From Corynebacterium terpenotabidum Y-11 (GTDB taxonomy: Bacteria > Actinomycetota > Actinomycetes > Mycobacteriales > Mycobacteriaceae): DNA of 64,000 nucleotides. A program made the position numbers and the translations under genes. The DNA lies in contig NC_021663.1 in NCBI RefSeq assembly GCF_000418365.1, forward strand, positions 992,001 to 1,056,000. Direction: 5' to 3'. The notes below the pieces were generated by a model. That model was not told the origin of the DNA and made no database searches. It saw only the letters and a list, made by a program, of their open reading frames with translations. Positions 47,797 through 58,316 of this stretch are shown here, piece after piece; the first letter of the stretch is position 1, and each line of letters opens with the position of its first letter.

Positions 47797-49233
47797 CTAG
47801 CAGTTGAAGTACATCTCGAATTCCTGCGGGGTCGGACGCAGACGGACCGGAGAGATCTCGTTGTCGTACTTGTAGGAGATGTAGGTGTCGAGCAGATCGT
47901 CGGTGAAGACGCCACCCTCGGTGAGGAACTCGTTGTCCTCCTCCAGCGCCTTCAGCGCGGCCTCGAGAGAGGTCGGAGCGGTCGGGATGCTGGCGGCCTC
48001 CTCCGGGGGAAGCTCGTAGAGGTCCTTGTCGACCGGCGCGTGCGGCTCGATGCGGTTCTTGATGCCGTCCAGGCCGGCGAGCATCATGGCGGCCATACCG
48101 AAGTACGGGTTACCCGACGGGTCCGGAGCGCGGAACTCGAGGCGCTTGGCCTTCGGGTTGGAACCGGTGATCGGGATGCGCACGGCGGCGGAGCGGTTAC
48201 GCTGCGAGTACACGAGGTTGATCGGGGCCTCGAAGCCCGGGACCAGACGGTGGTAGGAGTTCAGCGTCGGGTTGGTGAAGGCCAGGACGGAACCGGCGTG
48301 GGCCAGGATGCCACCGATGTAGTAGCGGGCCATGTCGGACAGGCCGGCGTAGCCGTTCTCATCGAAGAACAGCGGCTTGCCGTCCTTCCACAGGGACTGG
48401 TGGGCGTGCATGCCCGAACCGTTGTCACCGGCGAGCGGCTTCGGCATGAAGGTCGCGGTCTTGCCGAACTGGCCGGCGGTGCCCTTGATGATGTACTTGA
48501 ACGACTGCAGGTCATCGGCAGCGTGCAGCAGGGTGTTGAACTTGTAGTTGATCTCCTGCTGACCACCGGTGCCCACCTCGTGGTGGAAACGCTCGAGATC
48601 GTAGTCGGCGGCGATGAGGTTCTTCACCATCGCGTCACGGACCTCACCGGTCTGGTCGATCGGCGGGACCGGGAAGTAACCGCCCTTGATCGGGGTCGTG
48701 TGACCGAGGTTCGGGGTGCCGTCGGGGAGGAAGTCCTTCCCACGGTTCCACCAACCCTCGGCGGAATCCACCTCGTAGAAGGAGTTGTTGATGTCGGTCG
48801 AGTACTTGACCTTGTCGAAGAGGTAGAACTCGGCTTCCAGACCGAAGTTGCAGGTGTCCGCGATGCCGGTGGAGGTGAGGTACTCCTCCGCCTTGCGGGC
48901 GACGTTGCGCGGGTCACGGGAGAAGGGCTCGCGAGTGAAGGGGTCGTGAACGAAGAACTTGATGTTCAGGGTCTTCGTCTTCCGGAACGGGTCGATCTTC
49001 GCGGTCGCGAGATCCGGAAGGAGATTCATGTCGGACTCGTCGATGGTCGTGAAACCGCGGACGGAGGAACCGTCGAAGGCCAGACCGTCGGTGACGGCAT
49101 CTTCGTCGAAGGCGGCTGCGGGGATGGTGAAGTGCTGCTCCACGCCCGGAACGTCAGTGAACCGGATGTCAACGAACTCGATGTCGTTGTCCTTGATGAA
49201 CTTGGTGACCTCTTCGGCCGTCTTGAATGCCAC
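47797..49233 (-). CDS. glnA: Glutamine synthetase type I
   Basis: A 478-residue glutamine synthetase, the main ammonium-assimilating enzyme. Signatures are [11 protein letters not shown] at the N-terminus, [31 protein letters not shown] and [14 protein letters not shown]. The adenylylation tyrosine lies in [10 protein letters not shown], the site used by GlnE. I chose the GTG at 49233, which has AAGGAG eight bases upstream and gives the same N-terminus as C. glutamicum GlnA; longer starts are unlikely. A GlnR-like box and a promoter lie upstream. Confidence 0.96.
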   Translation of the reverse strand: MAFKTAEEVTKFIKDNDIEFVDIRFTDVPGVEQHFTIPAAAFDEDAVTDGLAFDGSSVRGFTTIDESDMNLLPDLATAKIDPFRKTKTLNIKFFVHDPFTREPFSRDPRNVARKAEEYLTSTGIADTCNFGLEAEFYLFDKVKYSTDINNSFYEVDSAEGWWNRGKDFLPDGTPNLGHTTPIKGGYFPVPPIDQTGEVRDAMVKNLIAADYDLERFHHEVGTGGQQEINYKFNTLLHAADDLQSFKYIIKGTAGQFGKTATFMPKPLAGDNGSGMHAHQSLWKDGKPLFFDENGYAGLSDMARYYIGGILAHAGSVLAFTNPTLNSYHRLVPGFEAPINLVYSQRNRSAAVRIPITGSNPKAKRLEFRAPDPSGNPYFGMAAMMLAGLDGIKNRIEPHAPVDKDLYELPPEEAASIPTAPTSLEAALKALEEDNEFLTEGGVFTDDLLDTYISYKYDNEISPVRLRPTPQEFEMYFNC

Positions 49234-49276
49234 TGTGGGACTCCTTGCAGTCATGGTCGGCACAGCCTCGGTTAAA

Positions 49277-49293
49277 CGCGGTGGTCCACCGCG
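49277..49293. other. 8-bp perfect palindrome in the glnA leader
   Basis: CGCGGTGG-T-CCACCGCG lies between the predicted glnA transcription start and the GTG. It would form a hairpin in the mRNA leader, or could be an operator. No matching regulator is known to me. Confidence 0.45.
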
Positions 49294-49350
49294 GTGGCTG
49301 AGTCTGGGAACAAGCTTATTTTCGGGTTGTTGCCCGGTCGTCAATCCAGT

Positions 49351-49366
49351 GTTACCAGCATGTAAC
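49351..49366. promoter_or_regulatory. GlnR-like box upstream of the glnA promoter
   Basis: GTTAC-CAGCAT-GTAAC is a perfect pair of GlnR-type half sites with 6-base spacing. On the minus strand it ends about six bases before a TTGACG (-35), followed about 18 bases later by an AATAAG -10. This is the position of an activator such as GlnR. C. glutamicum uses the unrelated AmtR box, which I do not see here. Confidence 0.62.
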
Positions 49367-49455
49367 GCTCGCCGGGTCCCCGTCGAAAAGGGGCCGTGCA
49401 CCAGCCTACGGGACGGGTTGGGAGGCTGCCACGGAACCCCGGTAGGCTGACCCCC

Positions 49456-50058
49456 ATGGCGAAACGGCAGAACAACCGGGCAGGCGACGGCTCCGCGAAG
49501 AAGAACGGGACGGGGAAGGCGTCGGCACAGGACAAGCAGCAGCAGCTGCAGCGTGAACAGCGTCGACGTCAGCGGCAGGAACGTTCATCCCAGACGGTGT
49601 GGCTCGAGGGTCCTCAGGTTCCCGGACAGTTCGAGGACCCCCACGATCTCAGCCCGTACCCGGGCAAGCTCCTCGGCCTGCCCCAGACGGGGGAGGGGTC
49701 AATCGCCAGCCTGCTGCCGCGGATGCTCGCCCTGTTCATCGACTGGCTGTTCTGCTGGGGGATCGCAGCGCTCCTGGTCAGCCAGACAGACGTTCTGGGG
49801 GGCGTGTCCACAGTCACCATGATGGTGTGGATTCTGTGGCGCATCATCACGGTCTGGCTCTTCGCTCAGTCACCGGGCCACGCGATCATGGGTATCGGGG
49901 TCGCACGAGTCGACGATCCGTCCAAGCGGGTCGGCCTGATCCGCTCCGTGGTCCGGACCCTGCTCACCGTCTTCCTCTTCCCGCCGATCATCCAGGACAC
50001 GGATGGACGCGGCATGCACGACCGGGCCACCGGCACCGCCGTCATCCGGACCCGATGA
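49456..50058 (+). CDS. RDD family membrane protein
   Basis: A 200-residue protein. The first 45 residues are basic and Gln-rich. The RDD domain begins near residue 85 with [14 protein letters not shown] (the R..D pattern), followed by helices near 113-128 and 165-180. It starts at the ATG 49456; a TAGGCT -10 lies 7 bases upstream, so its mRNA is probably leaderless. It is divergent from glnA, as in C. glutamicum. Proteins of this domain may transport sodium or support other membrane complexes; function here is open. Confidence 0.86.
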   Translation: MAKRQNNRAGDGSAKKNGTGKASAQDKQQQLQREQRRRQRQERSSQTVWLEGPQVPGQFEDPHDLSPYPGKLLGLPQTGEGSIASLLPRMLALFIDWLFCWGIAALLVSQTDVLGGVSTVTMMVWILWRIITVWLFAQSPGHAIMGIGVARVDDPSKRVGLIRSVVRTLLTVFLFPPIIQDTDGRGMHDRATGTAVIRTR

Positions 50059-50143
50059 TCGTCTCCGGTCCTGCCGGTCCGGAGCATGCAGATCCGGATC
50101 AGGACGCACGCACGCCCCGGGTGTGTCCGGCGCAGTGACGAAA

Positions 50144-50183
50144 AACCGCCGCAGTTCCCGGTGAGCCGGGGACTGCGGCGGTT
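50144..50183. terminator. Strong bidirectional hairpin terminator
   Basis: AACCGCCGCAGTTCCCGG and its inverse complement around a TGAG loop form a stem of about 18 pairs (one mismatch). A-rich sequence on the left gives T-rich RNA for the minus-strand gene. It separates the convergent RDD and DUF4191 genes. Confidence 0.88.
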
Positions 50184-50228
50184 CGCTTCCGGCACCGGTG
50201 CGCGTGCCGGTGCCTGAGAGTCGGGGGA

Positions 50229-51002
50229 TCAGCCCCGCTTGTTCCGTTCGGAGGCGCGGCGGGCGCGCCGGTTCATGCCGGACATATTCGCCTGGCGGGG
50301 CAGCGGGCCCTTCGGCATGGCAGCCTCGCGGGAGTTGAGGCGGGAGATCGAGGCGATCCGGTTGTTCAGCGCGTCCACCTCGTCCTTCTTGACGTTGCGG
50401 GGCAGCTTCATGAGGGCGGACTGGATCTTCCGGACCTCGACCTCGTCCTCGCCGTCGCCGATGTACATGTCGTAGATCGGGGTGGACCCGAGGATCCGTG
50501 CCAGGCGACGACGCTCCTGGGCCATCAGCGGCTTCAACCGGGACCGGTTGCCCTCACCGACGAGGACCACGCCCGGCGTGCCGACGACGCGGTGCACGGC
50601 ATCCATATGGGTGTTCGACGCCACACCGTTCTCGGTGATCCACTTCATGCCGACACCAGAGCGCAGGTTGTCGAGCGCCCATGCCGCCGCGCCGGCCTGA
50701 CCCTCGATCTGGTCGTAGACGCCGGACTGCAGACGACGCGAGAAGATGATCATCGCGGCCACGGCACCGATCATCAGACCGATGATGAGATTGAACCACC
50801 ATTCGCCGAACACCAGGCTCAGCAGCAGGAGTACCGCTACCGGCACCAGCAGACCCAGCAGCATGAAGGGAACGAGCTTCTTGTCCCGCTTACGCTGCAG
50901 GTTGAACGCCTGCCACATCTGGCTGCGCGTCTGCTTGCGACGTGCCTTCTTGGCGGCCTTTTCAAGCCGCTTGTTTTCCTTCTCCCGGGGGTCTTTCGCC
51001 AT
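50229..51002 (-). CDS. DUF4191 membrane protein
   Basis: A 257-residue protein with a strongly basic N-terminus (KENKRLEKAAKKARRK). Two adjacent membrane helices occur at about residues 46-64 and 70-87, and a cytoplasmic C-terminal domain follows. The sequence fits the actinobacterial DUF4191 family that neighbours lipA. It lies 18 bases after the lipA stop, so they are likely cotranscribed. Function is unknown. Confidence 0.87.
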   Translation of the reverse strand: MAKDPREKENKRLEKAAKKARRKQTRSQMWQAFNLQRKRDKKLVPFMLLGLLVPVAVLLLLSLVFGEWWFNLIIGLMIGAVAAMIIFSRRLQSGVYDQIEGQAGAAAWALDNLRSGVGMKWITENGVASNTHMDAVHRVVGTPGVVLVGEGNRSRLKPLMAQERRRLARILGSTPIYDMYIGDGEDEVEVRKIQSALMKLPRNVKKDEVDALNNRIASISRLNSREAAMPKGPLPRQANMSGMNRRARRASERNKRG

Positions 51003-51020
51003 GCGGCCCAGTCTAGAGCA

Positions 51021-52070
51021 TCAGCGGCGGGCGGACGCCACCGGCGTCTCCTTCGACGGGCCGTACTTCTCGAGCAGAGTCCCCGCCTCCTGGCTCGTGG
51101 TTGAGCCCAGATTTCCGCCCAGATGGGCGAGATTCTCCGGGAGTTCCTCACCGCGGGCGGCCATCGCCTCGGCGTAGAGGCGGCCGGAGCGGTAGGACGA
51201 CCTGACCAGCGGGCCGGACATCACCGCACCGAAACCGAGCTCCTTGGCGAACTCGGAGTGTTCGATGAACTCCTCCGGCTTCACCCACCGTTCGATCGGA
51301 TGATGCATGCCGGTCGGACGCAGGTACTGCGTGATCGTGATGATGTCGCAGCCGGCGTCCTTGAGATCGCCGAGGGAGCTCCGCACCTCGTCAGCGGTCT
51401 CACCCATACCGAGAATGAGATTCGACTTGGTCACGAGGCCGAAATCCCGGGCGGCACGGATGACCTCCAATGACCGGTCATAGCGGAACGCCGGGCGGAT
51501 CCGCTTGAAAATGCGGGGAACCGTCTCCAGGTTGTGGGCGAAGACTTCCGGACGCGCCTCAAACACCTCGGCCAGCAGATCGGGCTTCCCCGAGAAATCC
51601 GGGGTGAGGTTCTCCACCCCGGTATGGGGGTTGAGTTCGTGGACCTTGCGGACGATCTCCGCGTACAGCCACGCGCCTTCGTCCTCCAGGTCGTCCCGGG
51701 TCACGCCGGTGATGGTGGCGTAGCGCAGGTCCATTTCCCGGATATTCTCGGCGACGCGCCGCGGCTCGTCCCGGTCCAGCGGGGTGGGCCTGCCGGACTT
51801 GATCTGGCAGAAATCACAGCGGCGGGAACAGGTGTCGCCACCGATGAGGAAGGACGCCTCGCGGTCCTCCCAGCATTCATGGATGTTCGGGCAGCCCGCT
51901 TCCTGACACACGGTGTGAAGGCCTGCGCTGGTCACCCGGTTCTTCATGTCACGGTACTCAGGACCCATCTTCGCCGTGGTCCGGATCCACCGCGGCTTCT
52001 GCTCGATAGGGGTCTGCGCGTTCTTCGCTTCGATGCGAAGCAGTCGTCGGCCGTCTGCAGCAATAGTCAC
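51021..52070 (-). CDS. lipA: Lipoyl synthase
   Basis: A 349-residue radical SAM enzyme that inserts two sulfurs into the octanoyl group on lipoyl domains. The auxiliary cluster cysteines are in [13 protein letters not shown] and the radical SAM cluster in [19 protein letters not shown] is near the C-terminus, and its serines/arginine are the conserved auxiliary ligand region. I chose the GTG at 52070, which gives the expected [11 protein letters not shown] start; 52079 is possible. lipB lies upstream on the same strand, 32 bases away. Confidence 0.96.
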   Translation of the reverse strand: MTIAADGRRLLRIEAKNAQTPIEQKPRWIRTTAKMGPEYRDMKNRVTSAGLHTVCQEAGCPNIHECWEDREASFLIGGDTCSRRCDFCQIKSGRPTPLDRDEPRRVAENIREMDLRYATITGVTRDDLEDEGAWLYAEIVRKVHELNPHTGVENLTPDFSGKPDLLAEVFEARPEVFAHNLETVPRIFKRIRPAFRYDRSLEVIRAARDFGLVTKSNLILGMGETADEVRSSLGDLKDAGCDIITITQYLRPTGMHHPIERWVKPEEFIEHSEFAKELGFGAVMSGPLVRSSYRSGRLYAEAMAARGEELPENLAHLGGNLGSTTSQEAGTLLEKYGPSKETPVASARR

Positions 52071-52102
52071 GCCGCCCACCCTACGCTGCAGGGTACTGAA
52101 CG

Positions 52103-52855
52103 TCACAGTGCGTCTGTGGACATATCCACCGGCCCGTGGGACAGCGCCTCCGGGACAATCGTCTCACTGGTCCGGAGGGCCCCGGTGAGGGCGTCGAGGA
52201 TATGGCCCGACAACAGGGAACGGACGTCGTCAACCGTGACGTCACGCCCGAGTTCTGCGGACAGGGTGGTCACGCCCGTGTCCGCCAGGCCACACGGGAC
52301 GATGTGATCGTAGAAATCGAGAGTGTTGTCGCAGTTCAGGGCGACACCGTGCATCGTCACCCCGCGGGTGACCCGGATCCCGATCGCGGCAACCTTCCGG
52401 GCCGGTAGCAGCACCCCGTCACGCACACCGGCGGGGAGCCACACACCGGAGCGACCTGCGACCCGGCCGACCGTATCCAGACCGAGATCGTGGCAGGTCG
52501 CGATGACCGCCTCCTCGATGCGTCGGACGTAGTCAACGACATCCACCGGGTCGTCGAGCCTGATGATCGGGTAGGCGACGAGTTGCCCCGGTCCGTGCCA
52601 GGTGATCCGGCCGCCCCGGTCGACATCGACGACCGGCAGCCCATTCGTCGGCAGATCCTCCGGCTGAGTGCGTTTCCCGGCTGTGTAGGTCGAGGGGTGC
52701 TGGAGCAGAAGGAGAGTGTCCGGAATCTGGTCGGCGGCGCGCTGGCGTGCAAGATCGGCCTGGAGCCGCCATGCCTCCAGGTAGTCGATGGTCTGGAGGT
52801 CGACCACATCGACCGGGGAGGTGGCGGCGCGGATGGATCCGTTCTGAAAGCCCAT
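52103..52855 (-). CDS. lipB: Octanoyltransferase
   Basis: A 250-residue enzyme that transfers octanoyl groups from acyl carrier protein to lipoyl domains. The signature [10 protein letters not shown] is near residue 58, the oxyanion/lysine region [13 protein letters not shown] near residue 150, and the catalytic cysteine lies in [11 protein letters not shown] use the ATG at 52855; a hairpin terminator separates it from the E2 gene upstream. Together with lipA it supplies the lipoate for the E2 protein encoded next door. Confidence 0.95.
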   Translation of the reverse strand: MGFQNGSIRAATSPVDVVDLQTIDYLEAWRLQADLARQRAADQIPDTLLLLQHPSTYTAGKRTQPEDLPTNGLPVVDVDRGGRITWHGPGQLVAYPIIRLDDPVDVVDYVRRIEEAVIATCHDLGLDTVGRVAGRSGVWLPAGVRDGVLLPARKVAAIGIRVTRGVTMHGVALNCDNTLDFYDHIVPCGLADTGVTTLSAELGRDVTVDDVRSLLSGHILDALTGALRTSETIVPEALSHGPVDMSTDAL

Positions 52856-52884
52856 GGTCGATGATCCTACTCCTGGCAAAAGGA

Positions 52885-52932
52885 ACCGCCCCGGCCCCAC
52901 CCTGCTGTCCGTTCAGGGGGAGTCGGGGCGGT
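52885..52932 (-). terminator. Hairpin terminator after the E2 gene
   Basis: ACCGCCCCG at 52885-52893 pairs with CGGGGCGGT at 52924-52932. On the minus strand it is followed by TTCCTTTTG. It lies between the E2 stop and lipB, so lipB-lipA are probably transcribed separately. Confidence 0.78.
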
Positions 52933-52945
52933 CGGGCCCGAAGCC

Positions 52946-54601
52946 TCAGAGGCCGAGGTCGTCGGAGAAGTCGTAGTTCTCCAGGCGGTCCTTGACACTG
53001 GTGAGGAAGCGTCCGGCGTCTGCACCGTCGATGCTCTGGTGGTCATAGGTGAGCGGAAGGTAGACCATCTGGCGAATGCTGATGGCGTCCTGACCGTCCT
53101 CGGAGATCACCACAGGGCGCTTGACGATGGCGCCGGTCCCCAGCATCGCGGACTGCGGCGGCACCAGGATCGGGGTGTCGGTGAGGGCACCCTCGGAGCC
53201 GATATTGGTGATCGTGAAGGTTCCGCCCATGATGTCGTTGGGCTTCAGCTTCTTGTTCCGGGCGCGGTCGGCAATGTCGACGATCGCCTTGGCCAGCTCC
53301 GGCAGGGTGAGATCCTGGGCATTGTGCACGACCGGGGAGAGCAGGCCTTCCGGGGTATCCACGGCGATGCCGAGGTTGACGGAGCCGTGGAAGGTCATCT
53401 CCTGGGTTCCGGCGTTGTAGGACGCGTTGACGTTCGGGTGCGCCAGCAGCGCCTCGACCACAGCCTTGGCGAAGAACGGCAGGTAGGTCAGGTTGATCCC
53501 GTACTTGTCCTGGAAAGCCTTCTTGGAGGCCTTGCGCAGCTCGGCCACGCGGGTCATGTCGACCTCGTGGACCTGGGTGAGCTGGGCTGCCCCGTGGAGG
53601 GACTCCAGGGTGGTAGACGCGGTGATCGCCCGGATTCGGTTGACCTTCTGCGTGGTACCGCGCAGCGCGGCCTTGGCGGGGTCGGAACCCTTGAGAACGA
53701 CAGCGGCAGGAGCTGCCGGCTCAGCCGGGGCGGTGGTCCCGCCGTCAGCGGCGGCGAGGACGTCCTGCTTGCGGATCCGGCCACCGACACCGGACCCGGT
53801 GACGGTGGAGAGATCAACGCCGTGCTTCTCGGCGAGCTTGCGCACCAGCGGGGTGACGTAGGGCAGGTTGCCCGACGCCGGCTGGGCGGTGGCGGCGGGC
53901 TGTGCCGGAGCTTCTTCGGCCTGCGGGGCCGGAGTGGGGGCGGGTTCGGGTTCCGGGGTGGGTGCGGGCGCTGCGGCGGCCGGGGTGGCGGCCGGGGTGG
54001 CGGAGCCATCGCCGATGCGGGCGATGACGGCGCCGACGTCCACGGTGTCGTCTTCTGCGGCGAGGATCTCGACGAGGGTACCGGCGACGGGGGAGGGAAC
54101 TTCGGTGTCGACCTTGTCGGTGGAGACCTCGAGCAGCGGCTCGTCGATTGCGACGGTGTCACCGACCTTCTTCAGCCAGCTGGTGACGGTGCCTTCGGTG
54201 ACGGACTCGCCGAGTTCCGGCATGGTGACGTCGGTGGCGGCGCCAGTGGCGGCGGTGGCGGCGGGCTGTGCCGGAGCTTCTTCGGCCTGCGGGGCCGGAG
54301 TGGGGGCGGGTTCGGGTTCTGCGGCGGCCGGGGTGGCGGCCGGGGTGGCGGCAGCGCTCTCGCCTGCCTCACCAATGACCGCGATGACAGCTCCGACGTC
54401 GACAGTCTCGTCCTCGTCGGCGCGGATCTCGAGGAGCACGCCAGCGGCCGGGGACGGGATTTCGGTGTCGACCTTGTCGGTGGAGACCTCGAGCAGCGGC
54501 TCGTCGATCGCAACGGTGTCACCGACCTTCTTCAGCCACTGGGTCACAGTGCCTTCGGTCACGGACTCGCCCAATTCGGGCATTTCGACGGAGTACGCCA
54601 T
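52946..54601 (-). CDS. aceF: Dihydrolipoamide acyltransferase E2 of pyruvate (and 2-oxoglutarate) dehydrogenase
   Basis: A 551-residue E2. Two lipoyl domains (about residues 3-76 and 122-196) each carry the lipoylated lysine in VSTDKVDTE. Ala/Pro/Glu-rich linkers follow each. The E3-binding domain is near 242-277 ([22 protein letters not shown]), and the catalytic domain ends with [14 protein letters not shown] containing the active histidine. In corynebacteria this E2 serves pyruvate dehydrogenase and also joins the OdhA complex; it is often annotated sucB. I chose ATG 54601. The two lipoyl-linker units share long identical DNA, described as a separate entry. Confidence 0.95.
   Translation of the reverse strand: MAYSVEMPELGESVTEGTVTQWLKKVGDTVAIDEPLLEVSTDKVDTEIPSPAAGVLLEIRADEDETVDVGAVIAVIGEAGESAAATPAATPAAAEPEPAPTPAPQAEEAPAQPAATAATGAATDVTMPELGESVTEGTVTSWLKKVGDTVAIDEPLLEVSTDKVDTEVPSPVAGTLVEILAAEDDTVDVGAVIARIGDGSATPAATPAAAAPAPTPEPEPAPTPAPQAEEAPAQPAATAQPASGNLPYVTPLVRKLAEKHGVDLSTVTGSGVGGRIRKQDVLAAADGGTTAPAEPAAPAAVVLKGSDPAKAALRGTTQKVNRIRAITASTTLESLHGAAQLTQVHEVDMTRVAELRKASKKAFQDKYGINLTYLPFFAKAVVEALLAHPNVNASYNAGTQEMTFHGSVNLGIAVDTPEGLLSPVVHNAQDLTLPELAKAIVDIADRARNKKLKPNDIMGGTFTITNIGSEGALTDTPILVPPQSAMLGTGAIVKRPVVISEDGQDAISIRQMVYLPLTYDHQSIDGADAGRFLTSVKDRLENYDFSDDLGL
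53885..54319 (-). repeat. Tandem repeat units inside the E2 gene
   Basis: A 69-base stretch at 53885-53953, encoding the Ala/Pro/Glu linker, recurs without change at 54251-54319, an offset of 366 bases. Shorter identical blocks in the flanking lipoyl-domain codons have nearly the same offset. This shows a tandem duplication of one lipoyl-plus-linker unit with recent homogenisation. Confidence 0.85.
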
Positions 54602-54708
54602 GGTGTTGAAGCTCCTAAATGACGAAAAATACAGATGTGGTCTCTGCCTGAATAGTACATAGGGTAGCCGCGCCCGGCGGAGCGAGGCGACACCGGGGTG
54701 GGCGCCCG

Positions 54709-56271
54709 TCAGCCGTGGACGGCGACGTCGTCGAGAAGCGCGATGAGGGTGCGGACCGGGGCTCCGGTGCCCCGGGTCGGGGTGTAGCCGTGGGCCGTTC
54801 CGGTGTTGTACGCGGGGCCGGCGATGTCCAGGTGCGCCCACGGGAGGTCGTCGGGGACGAAATGTCGCAGGTAATGACCTGCCGCAGCCATTCCGCCCCA
54901 CCGGACCGTGCCAGTGTTGCGCAGGTCCGCAACATCGGACCGGATGTCGTCCGCGACCTCGGCAGGCAGCGGCATCGGCCAGGCCGATTCTCCGGTGGAC
55001 CCGGCGAGGCGGACGATCCGGTCGCGCAGGGTCGGCGTCCCCATGACGGCGGTGATCCGGTCGCCGAGGGAGCGCACCTGGGCGCCGGTCAACGTCGATG
55101 CCTCGATCAGCAGGTCCGGAGAGTCTTCGACGGCACGGGCGATGGCGTCGGCGAGGATGAGGCGGCCTTCTGCATCGGTGTTGAGGATTTCGGAGGTGGT
55201 GCCGTCATAGTGACGCAGGAGATCGCCCGGGCGCACCGCGTCACCGTCGGGCATATTCTCGGCCAGCGGAAGCGTCGCCGTCACCTCGACCGGAAGGTCC
55301 AGTTCCGCTGCGGCGAGCACGGTGGCCACCACCGCCGCGGAGCCACCCATGTCGGAAATCATGTCGGCCATCCGGTCCGGTCGTTTCAGGGACAGTCCGC
55401 CCGTGTCGAATGTCACACCCTTGCCGATGAGGGCGACATGCCGGGTGGGCCCGTTCTCCGGTCGGTAGTGCAGTCGGACCAGACGGGGCGGTCGCGCCGA
55501 CCCACGGCCCACTCCCATGATGCCGCCGAATCCCTGAGCAGCCAGTTCCTCCTCGGTCAACACCTCCACCTCCACCCCGGAGCGGACGGCGAGATCGGAG
55601 ATGACTGCCGCGTAGCTCTCCGGGAAGAGGACCCCGGCCGGCGCGTTGACCAGATCCCTGGCGCAGACCACTGCTTCGGCGACGGCACAGGCACGGCTGA
55701 ACACCTCGGGGGTCTCATCCCGTTCCGGGGCCACCACGGTCACCGCGGAGAGCACCCCGGAGGGCGGCGTGGACCGTGCCCCGGAGTACCGGTACCCGCC
55801 GAGAGCATGCCCTTCGACCGCTGCGGAGATGACCGCCCGCTCCGACGGGGCGGCTTCGCGCAGTCCGGTCAGATCTCCGAGCAGGCTCAGCGCGGACAAT
55901 GCTTCGCCGAGCAGGGCGAGCTCCCGGGAGGCGTTGCCGGCCGCCCGTCGTACAGTTTCCGGGGACAGGTCGTCGACTGGTCCCAGCCCGACAGCGAGGA
56001 TACGGGGGGCCGGCAGTCCGTCCTGCGCAGGCAGCAACCAGGTGCGGCCTTCCCGACCGGTGACCCCGGCGTCCACCGCGGTCTTCCACAGCGAGATCTG
56101 GGTCTCCTCGCCGAGCCGGTCGGCGACCGGGAGCTCCGGGCCGGACGCCCCGAGGATCACCGGAATGACCAGGACATCCGCCCCCGGGAGTGAGGTCCCG
56201 GTACACAGTCGGATATCGGGGACGGTCCCGTGCGGGATAGCGGGGACAGTAGACGGGTCTGCAGTCGTCAT
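54709..56271 (-). CDS. pepA: Leucyl aminopeptidase, M17 family
   Basis: A 520-residue cytosolic aminopeptidase that uses two metal ions. The signature [12 protein letters not shown] is near residue 355, the metal-site lysine is in [13 protein letters not shown], and DMGGSAAV follows. An N-terminal regulatory domain of about 170 residues is present. I use the ATG at 56271 because GGAG lies nine bases upstream; an ATG at 56283 is in frame. It is divergent from ilvE across 77 bases. Confidence 0.94.
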   Translation of the reverse strand: MTTADPSTVPAIPHGTVPDIRLCTGTSLPGADVLVIPVILGASGPELPVADRLGEETQISLWKTAVDAGVTGREGRTWLLPAQDGLPAPRILAVGLGPVDDLSPETVRRAAGNASRELALLGEALSALSLLGDLTGLREAAPSERAVISAAVEGHALGGYRYSGARSTPPSGVLSAVTVVAPERDETPEVFSRACAVAEAVVCARDLVNAPAGVLFPESYAAVISDLAVRSGVEVEVLTEEELAAQGFGGIMGVGRGSARPPRLVRLHYRPENGPTRHVALIGKGVTFDTGGLSLKRPDRMADMISDMGGSAAVVATVLAAAELDLPVEVTATLPLAENMPDGDAVRPGDLLRHYDGTTSEILNTDAEGRLILADAIARAVEDSPDLLIEASTLTGAQVRSLGDRITAVMGTPTLRDRIVRLAGSTGESAWPMPLPAEVADDIRSDVADLRNTGTVRWGGMAAAGHYLRHFVPDDLPWAHLDIAGPAYNTGTAHGYTPTRGTGAPVRTLIALLDDVAVHG

Positions 56272-56348
56272 GGGGTTCTCCACTGCTGGTGGGCGAGGGT
56301 GCGGGGCCGTGGGATCCGCGGGTCGGTTCCGGGTCTAAGATACAGGGC

Positions 56349-57461
56349 ATGTCAGCTTCCCCTGAGTTCACCCGCAACCTCACCACCACCCCGACCCCGA
56401 CGGAGAAGATCGAGCAGATCCTCAGCAACCCGGGTTTCGGCACCTATTTCACCGACCACATGGTCATCATCGACTGGACGGAGCAGGACGGCTGGCATGA
56501 CGCGCGCGTCGTCCCCTACGGTCCCCTCGCCATGGACCCCGCCAGCTCGGTGTTGCACTACGGACAGGCCATCTTCGAAGGTCTCAAGGCCTACCGGCAT
56601 GAGGACGGCTCCGTCGTCACCTTCCGTCCGGAGAAGAACGCGGTCCGCTTCCAGCAGTCCGCCGAGCGACTGGCGATGCCGGAACTTCCGGTGGACCTGT
56701 TCATCGAGTCCCTGCGGCAGATCGTCGACGTCGACCGCGCCTGGGTGCCTGCCGCCGGCGGCGAGGAGGCCCTCTACCTCCGCCCGTTCATGATCTCCAC
56801 CGAGGTCGGCCTGGGTGTGCACCCGGCGAACAGCTACTCCTACTATCTCATCGCCTCCCCGGCCGGTGCCTACTTCAAGGGCGGTGTGACACCGGTGAGC
56901 GTCTGGCTCTCTACCGAGTACGTGCGTGCCGCCCCGGGTGGTACGGGTGCCGCCAAGTTCGCCGGCAACTACGCAGGCTCCCTGGCAGCCCAGGCGCACG
57001 CCGAGGAACAGGGCTGTGATCAGGTCGTGTGGCTCGACGCCATCGAACGCAAGTATATCGAGGAGATGGGCGGGATGAACCTCGCCTTCATCTTCGGCAC
57101 CGGTGCGGATGCTGAGCTCGTCACCCCGGAACTGTCGGGGTCACTGCTCGCCGGTATCACCCGTGACTCCCTGCTCACTGTCGCTGCTGATGAAGGTCTC
57201 AAAGTCACCGAGAAGCGATTCAGCGTCCAGGACTGGAAGGATGCCGCCGCGTCCGGCGCCATGTCCGAGGCGTTTGCCTGCGGTACCGCCGCCGTGATCA
57301 ATCCGGTCGGCACCGTCAAGGACAAGGACGGTGAGTTCCAGATCAACGGGGGAGTCACCGGTGAGACCACGATGAAGCTGCGTGAGCACCTCACCGGCAT
57401 CCAGCGCGGCACCGTCGAGGACATCCACGGCTGGAACCACATCCTCATCCCGGCCAGCTAG
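56349..57461 (+). CDS. ilvE: Branched-chain amino acid aminotransferase
   Basis: A 370-residue PLP enzyme of fold type IV that catalyses the last step of leucine, isoleucine and valine synthesis. Signatures are [13 protein letters not shown], the PLP lysine region [20 protein letters not shown] segment (lysine in AAKFAGN), the [10 protein letters not shown] motif, and the cofactor contact [11 protein letters not shown]. The ATG at 56349 follows a short leader from the control region shared with pepA. Its stop overlaps the convergent CobT-like gene by 4 bases. Confidence 0.96.
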   Translation: MSASPEFTRNLTTTPTPTEKIEQILSNPGFGTYFTDHMVIIDWTEQDGWHDARVVPYGPLAMDPASSVLHYGQAIFEGLKAYRHEDGSVVTFRPEKNAVRFQQSAERLAMPELPVDLFIESLRQIVDVDRAWVPAAGGEEALYLRPFMISTEVGLGVHPANSYSYYLIASPAGAYFKGGVTPVSVWLSTEYVRAAPGGTGAAKFAGNYAGSLAAQAHAEEQGCDQVVWLDAIERKYIEEMGGMNLAFIFGTGADAELVTPELSGSLLAGITRDSLLTVAADEGLKVTEKRFSVQDWKDAAASGAMSEAFACGTAAVINPVGTVKDKDGEFQINGGVTGETTMKLREHLTGIQRGTVEDIHGWNHILIPAS

Positions 57462-58312
57462 GCTCCGGGCGGGGGAGTGGCGGTCCGGGACGACCGGACT
57501 GCCAGACGCAGCAGGGCGAGGGCGGTGAGACCGGCCCCACCCCGGTCCGGACCCAGATCGCGGTCGATTGCGGGGGTCAGCTGCAGCCGGTCCAGTGCCG
57601 GCCCGGCAGACGGTGCCGGCGGAACATGGGCGGCCATCCACCAGTCGGTGGAACCGGGGGCGATGGCGTCCGCCAGCAGTGCCGCCGCGAACGTGTCCGC
57701 CCCGTCGAGGATGACCGGGGTCCGACGGGCCGCCGCCTGATGGAGAATGCCCACGGTCACCGCCAGTTCGGGCGTCCCCAGGATCCGGAGGATCTCCCGG
57801 GCGGAACCGGCGTCCCACGGCCCGTTACGGTAACCGCGGGCACGGAACATGGCGTCCCGTACCGCAGTGACCTCCTGCCGCCAGACGGCAGGATCGGCGC
57901 CGACGGTGTGCCGGACCACTGACACCGGCTCCTTGCGGCAGACGGTGGCGGTGACCGACGCGGTGGTCACCGCCGCACCCGTGCCACCGACGACGAGCAG
58001 CGGTGTCCCGGAATCCACGGCGTCATCGACGGTACGGTGCCCCAGTTCGAGGTAGAGCTCCACCTGGTCCGCCGGTAGTCCGCCCGTGACGGACGGATCG
58101 GTGAGTGTGACCCGGACATCGGCCCCGGCAGCGTCGGCGAGCGGCGCCACGGTGGACGCGCCGGCAGCCACCTGCTCCGCGGTAACGGCGTCGGAGGTGA
58201 CCAGCAGCAGGACCGGAGGTTGCCCGGTGCCGGACGCCAGGGCGTCCGCGGCACCTGCACGGTCAGCCCAGGCGGCGAGAGTGGGCAGTAGAGCCGGTGA
58301 GGTCTCCACCAC
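57458..58312 (-). CDS. CobT-like protein (nicotinate-nucleotide:dimethylbenzimidazole phosphoribosyltransferase fold), shortened
   Basis: A 284-residue relative of CobT, which activates the lower ligand of cobalamin. The C-terminal half still shows [29 protein letters not shown] and a terminal [19 protein letters not shown]. In active CobT the last motif contains GEG with the catalytic glutamate; here the position reads GPDRGG and I see no substitute glutamate. The protein is also shorter than the usual 340-350 residues. It may have lost or changed its activity. The DUF3043 gene is immediately upstream on the same strand. Confidence 0.75.
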   Translation of the reverse strand: MVETSPALLPTLAAWADRAGAADALASGTGQPPVLLLVTSDAVTAEQVAAGASTVAPLADAAGADVRVTLTDPSVTGGLPADQVELYLELGHRTVDDAVDSGTPLLVVGGTGAAVTTASVTATVCRKEPVSVVRHTVGADPAVWRQEVTAVRDAMFRARGYRNGPWDAGSAREILRILGTPELAVTVGILHQAAARRTPVILDGADTFAAALLADAIAPGSTDWWMAAHVPPAPSAGPALDRLQLTPAIDRDLGPDRGGAGLTALALLRLAVRSSRTATPPPGA

Positions 58313-58316
58313 GTCG

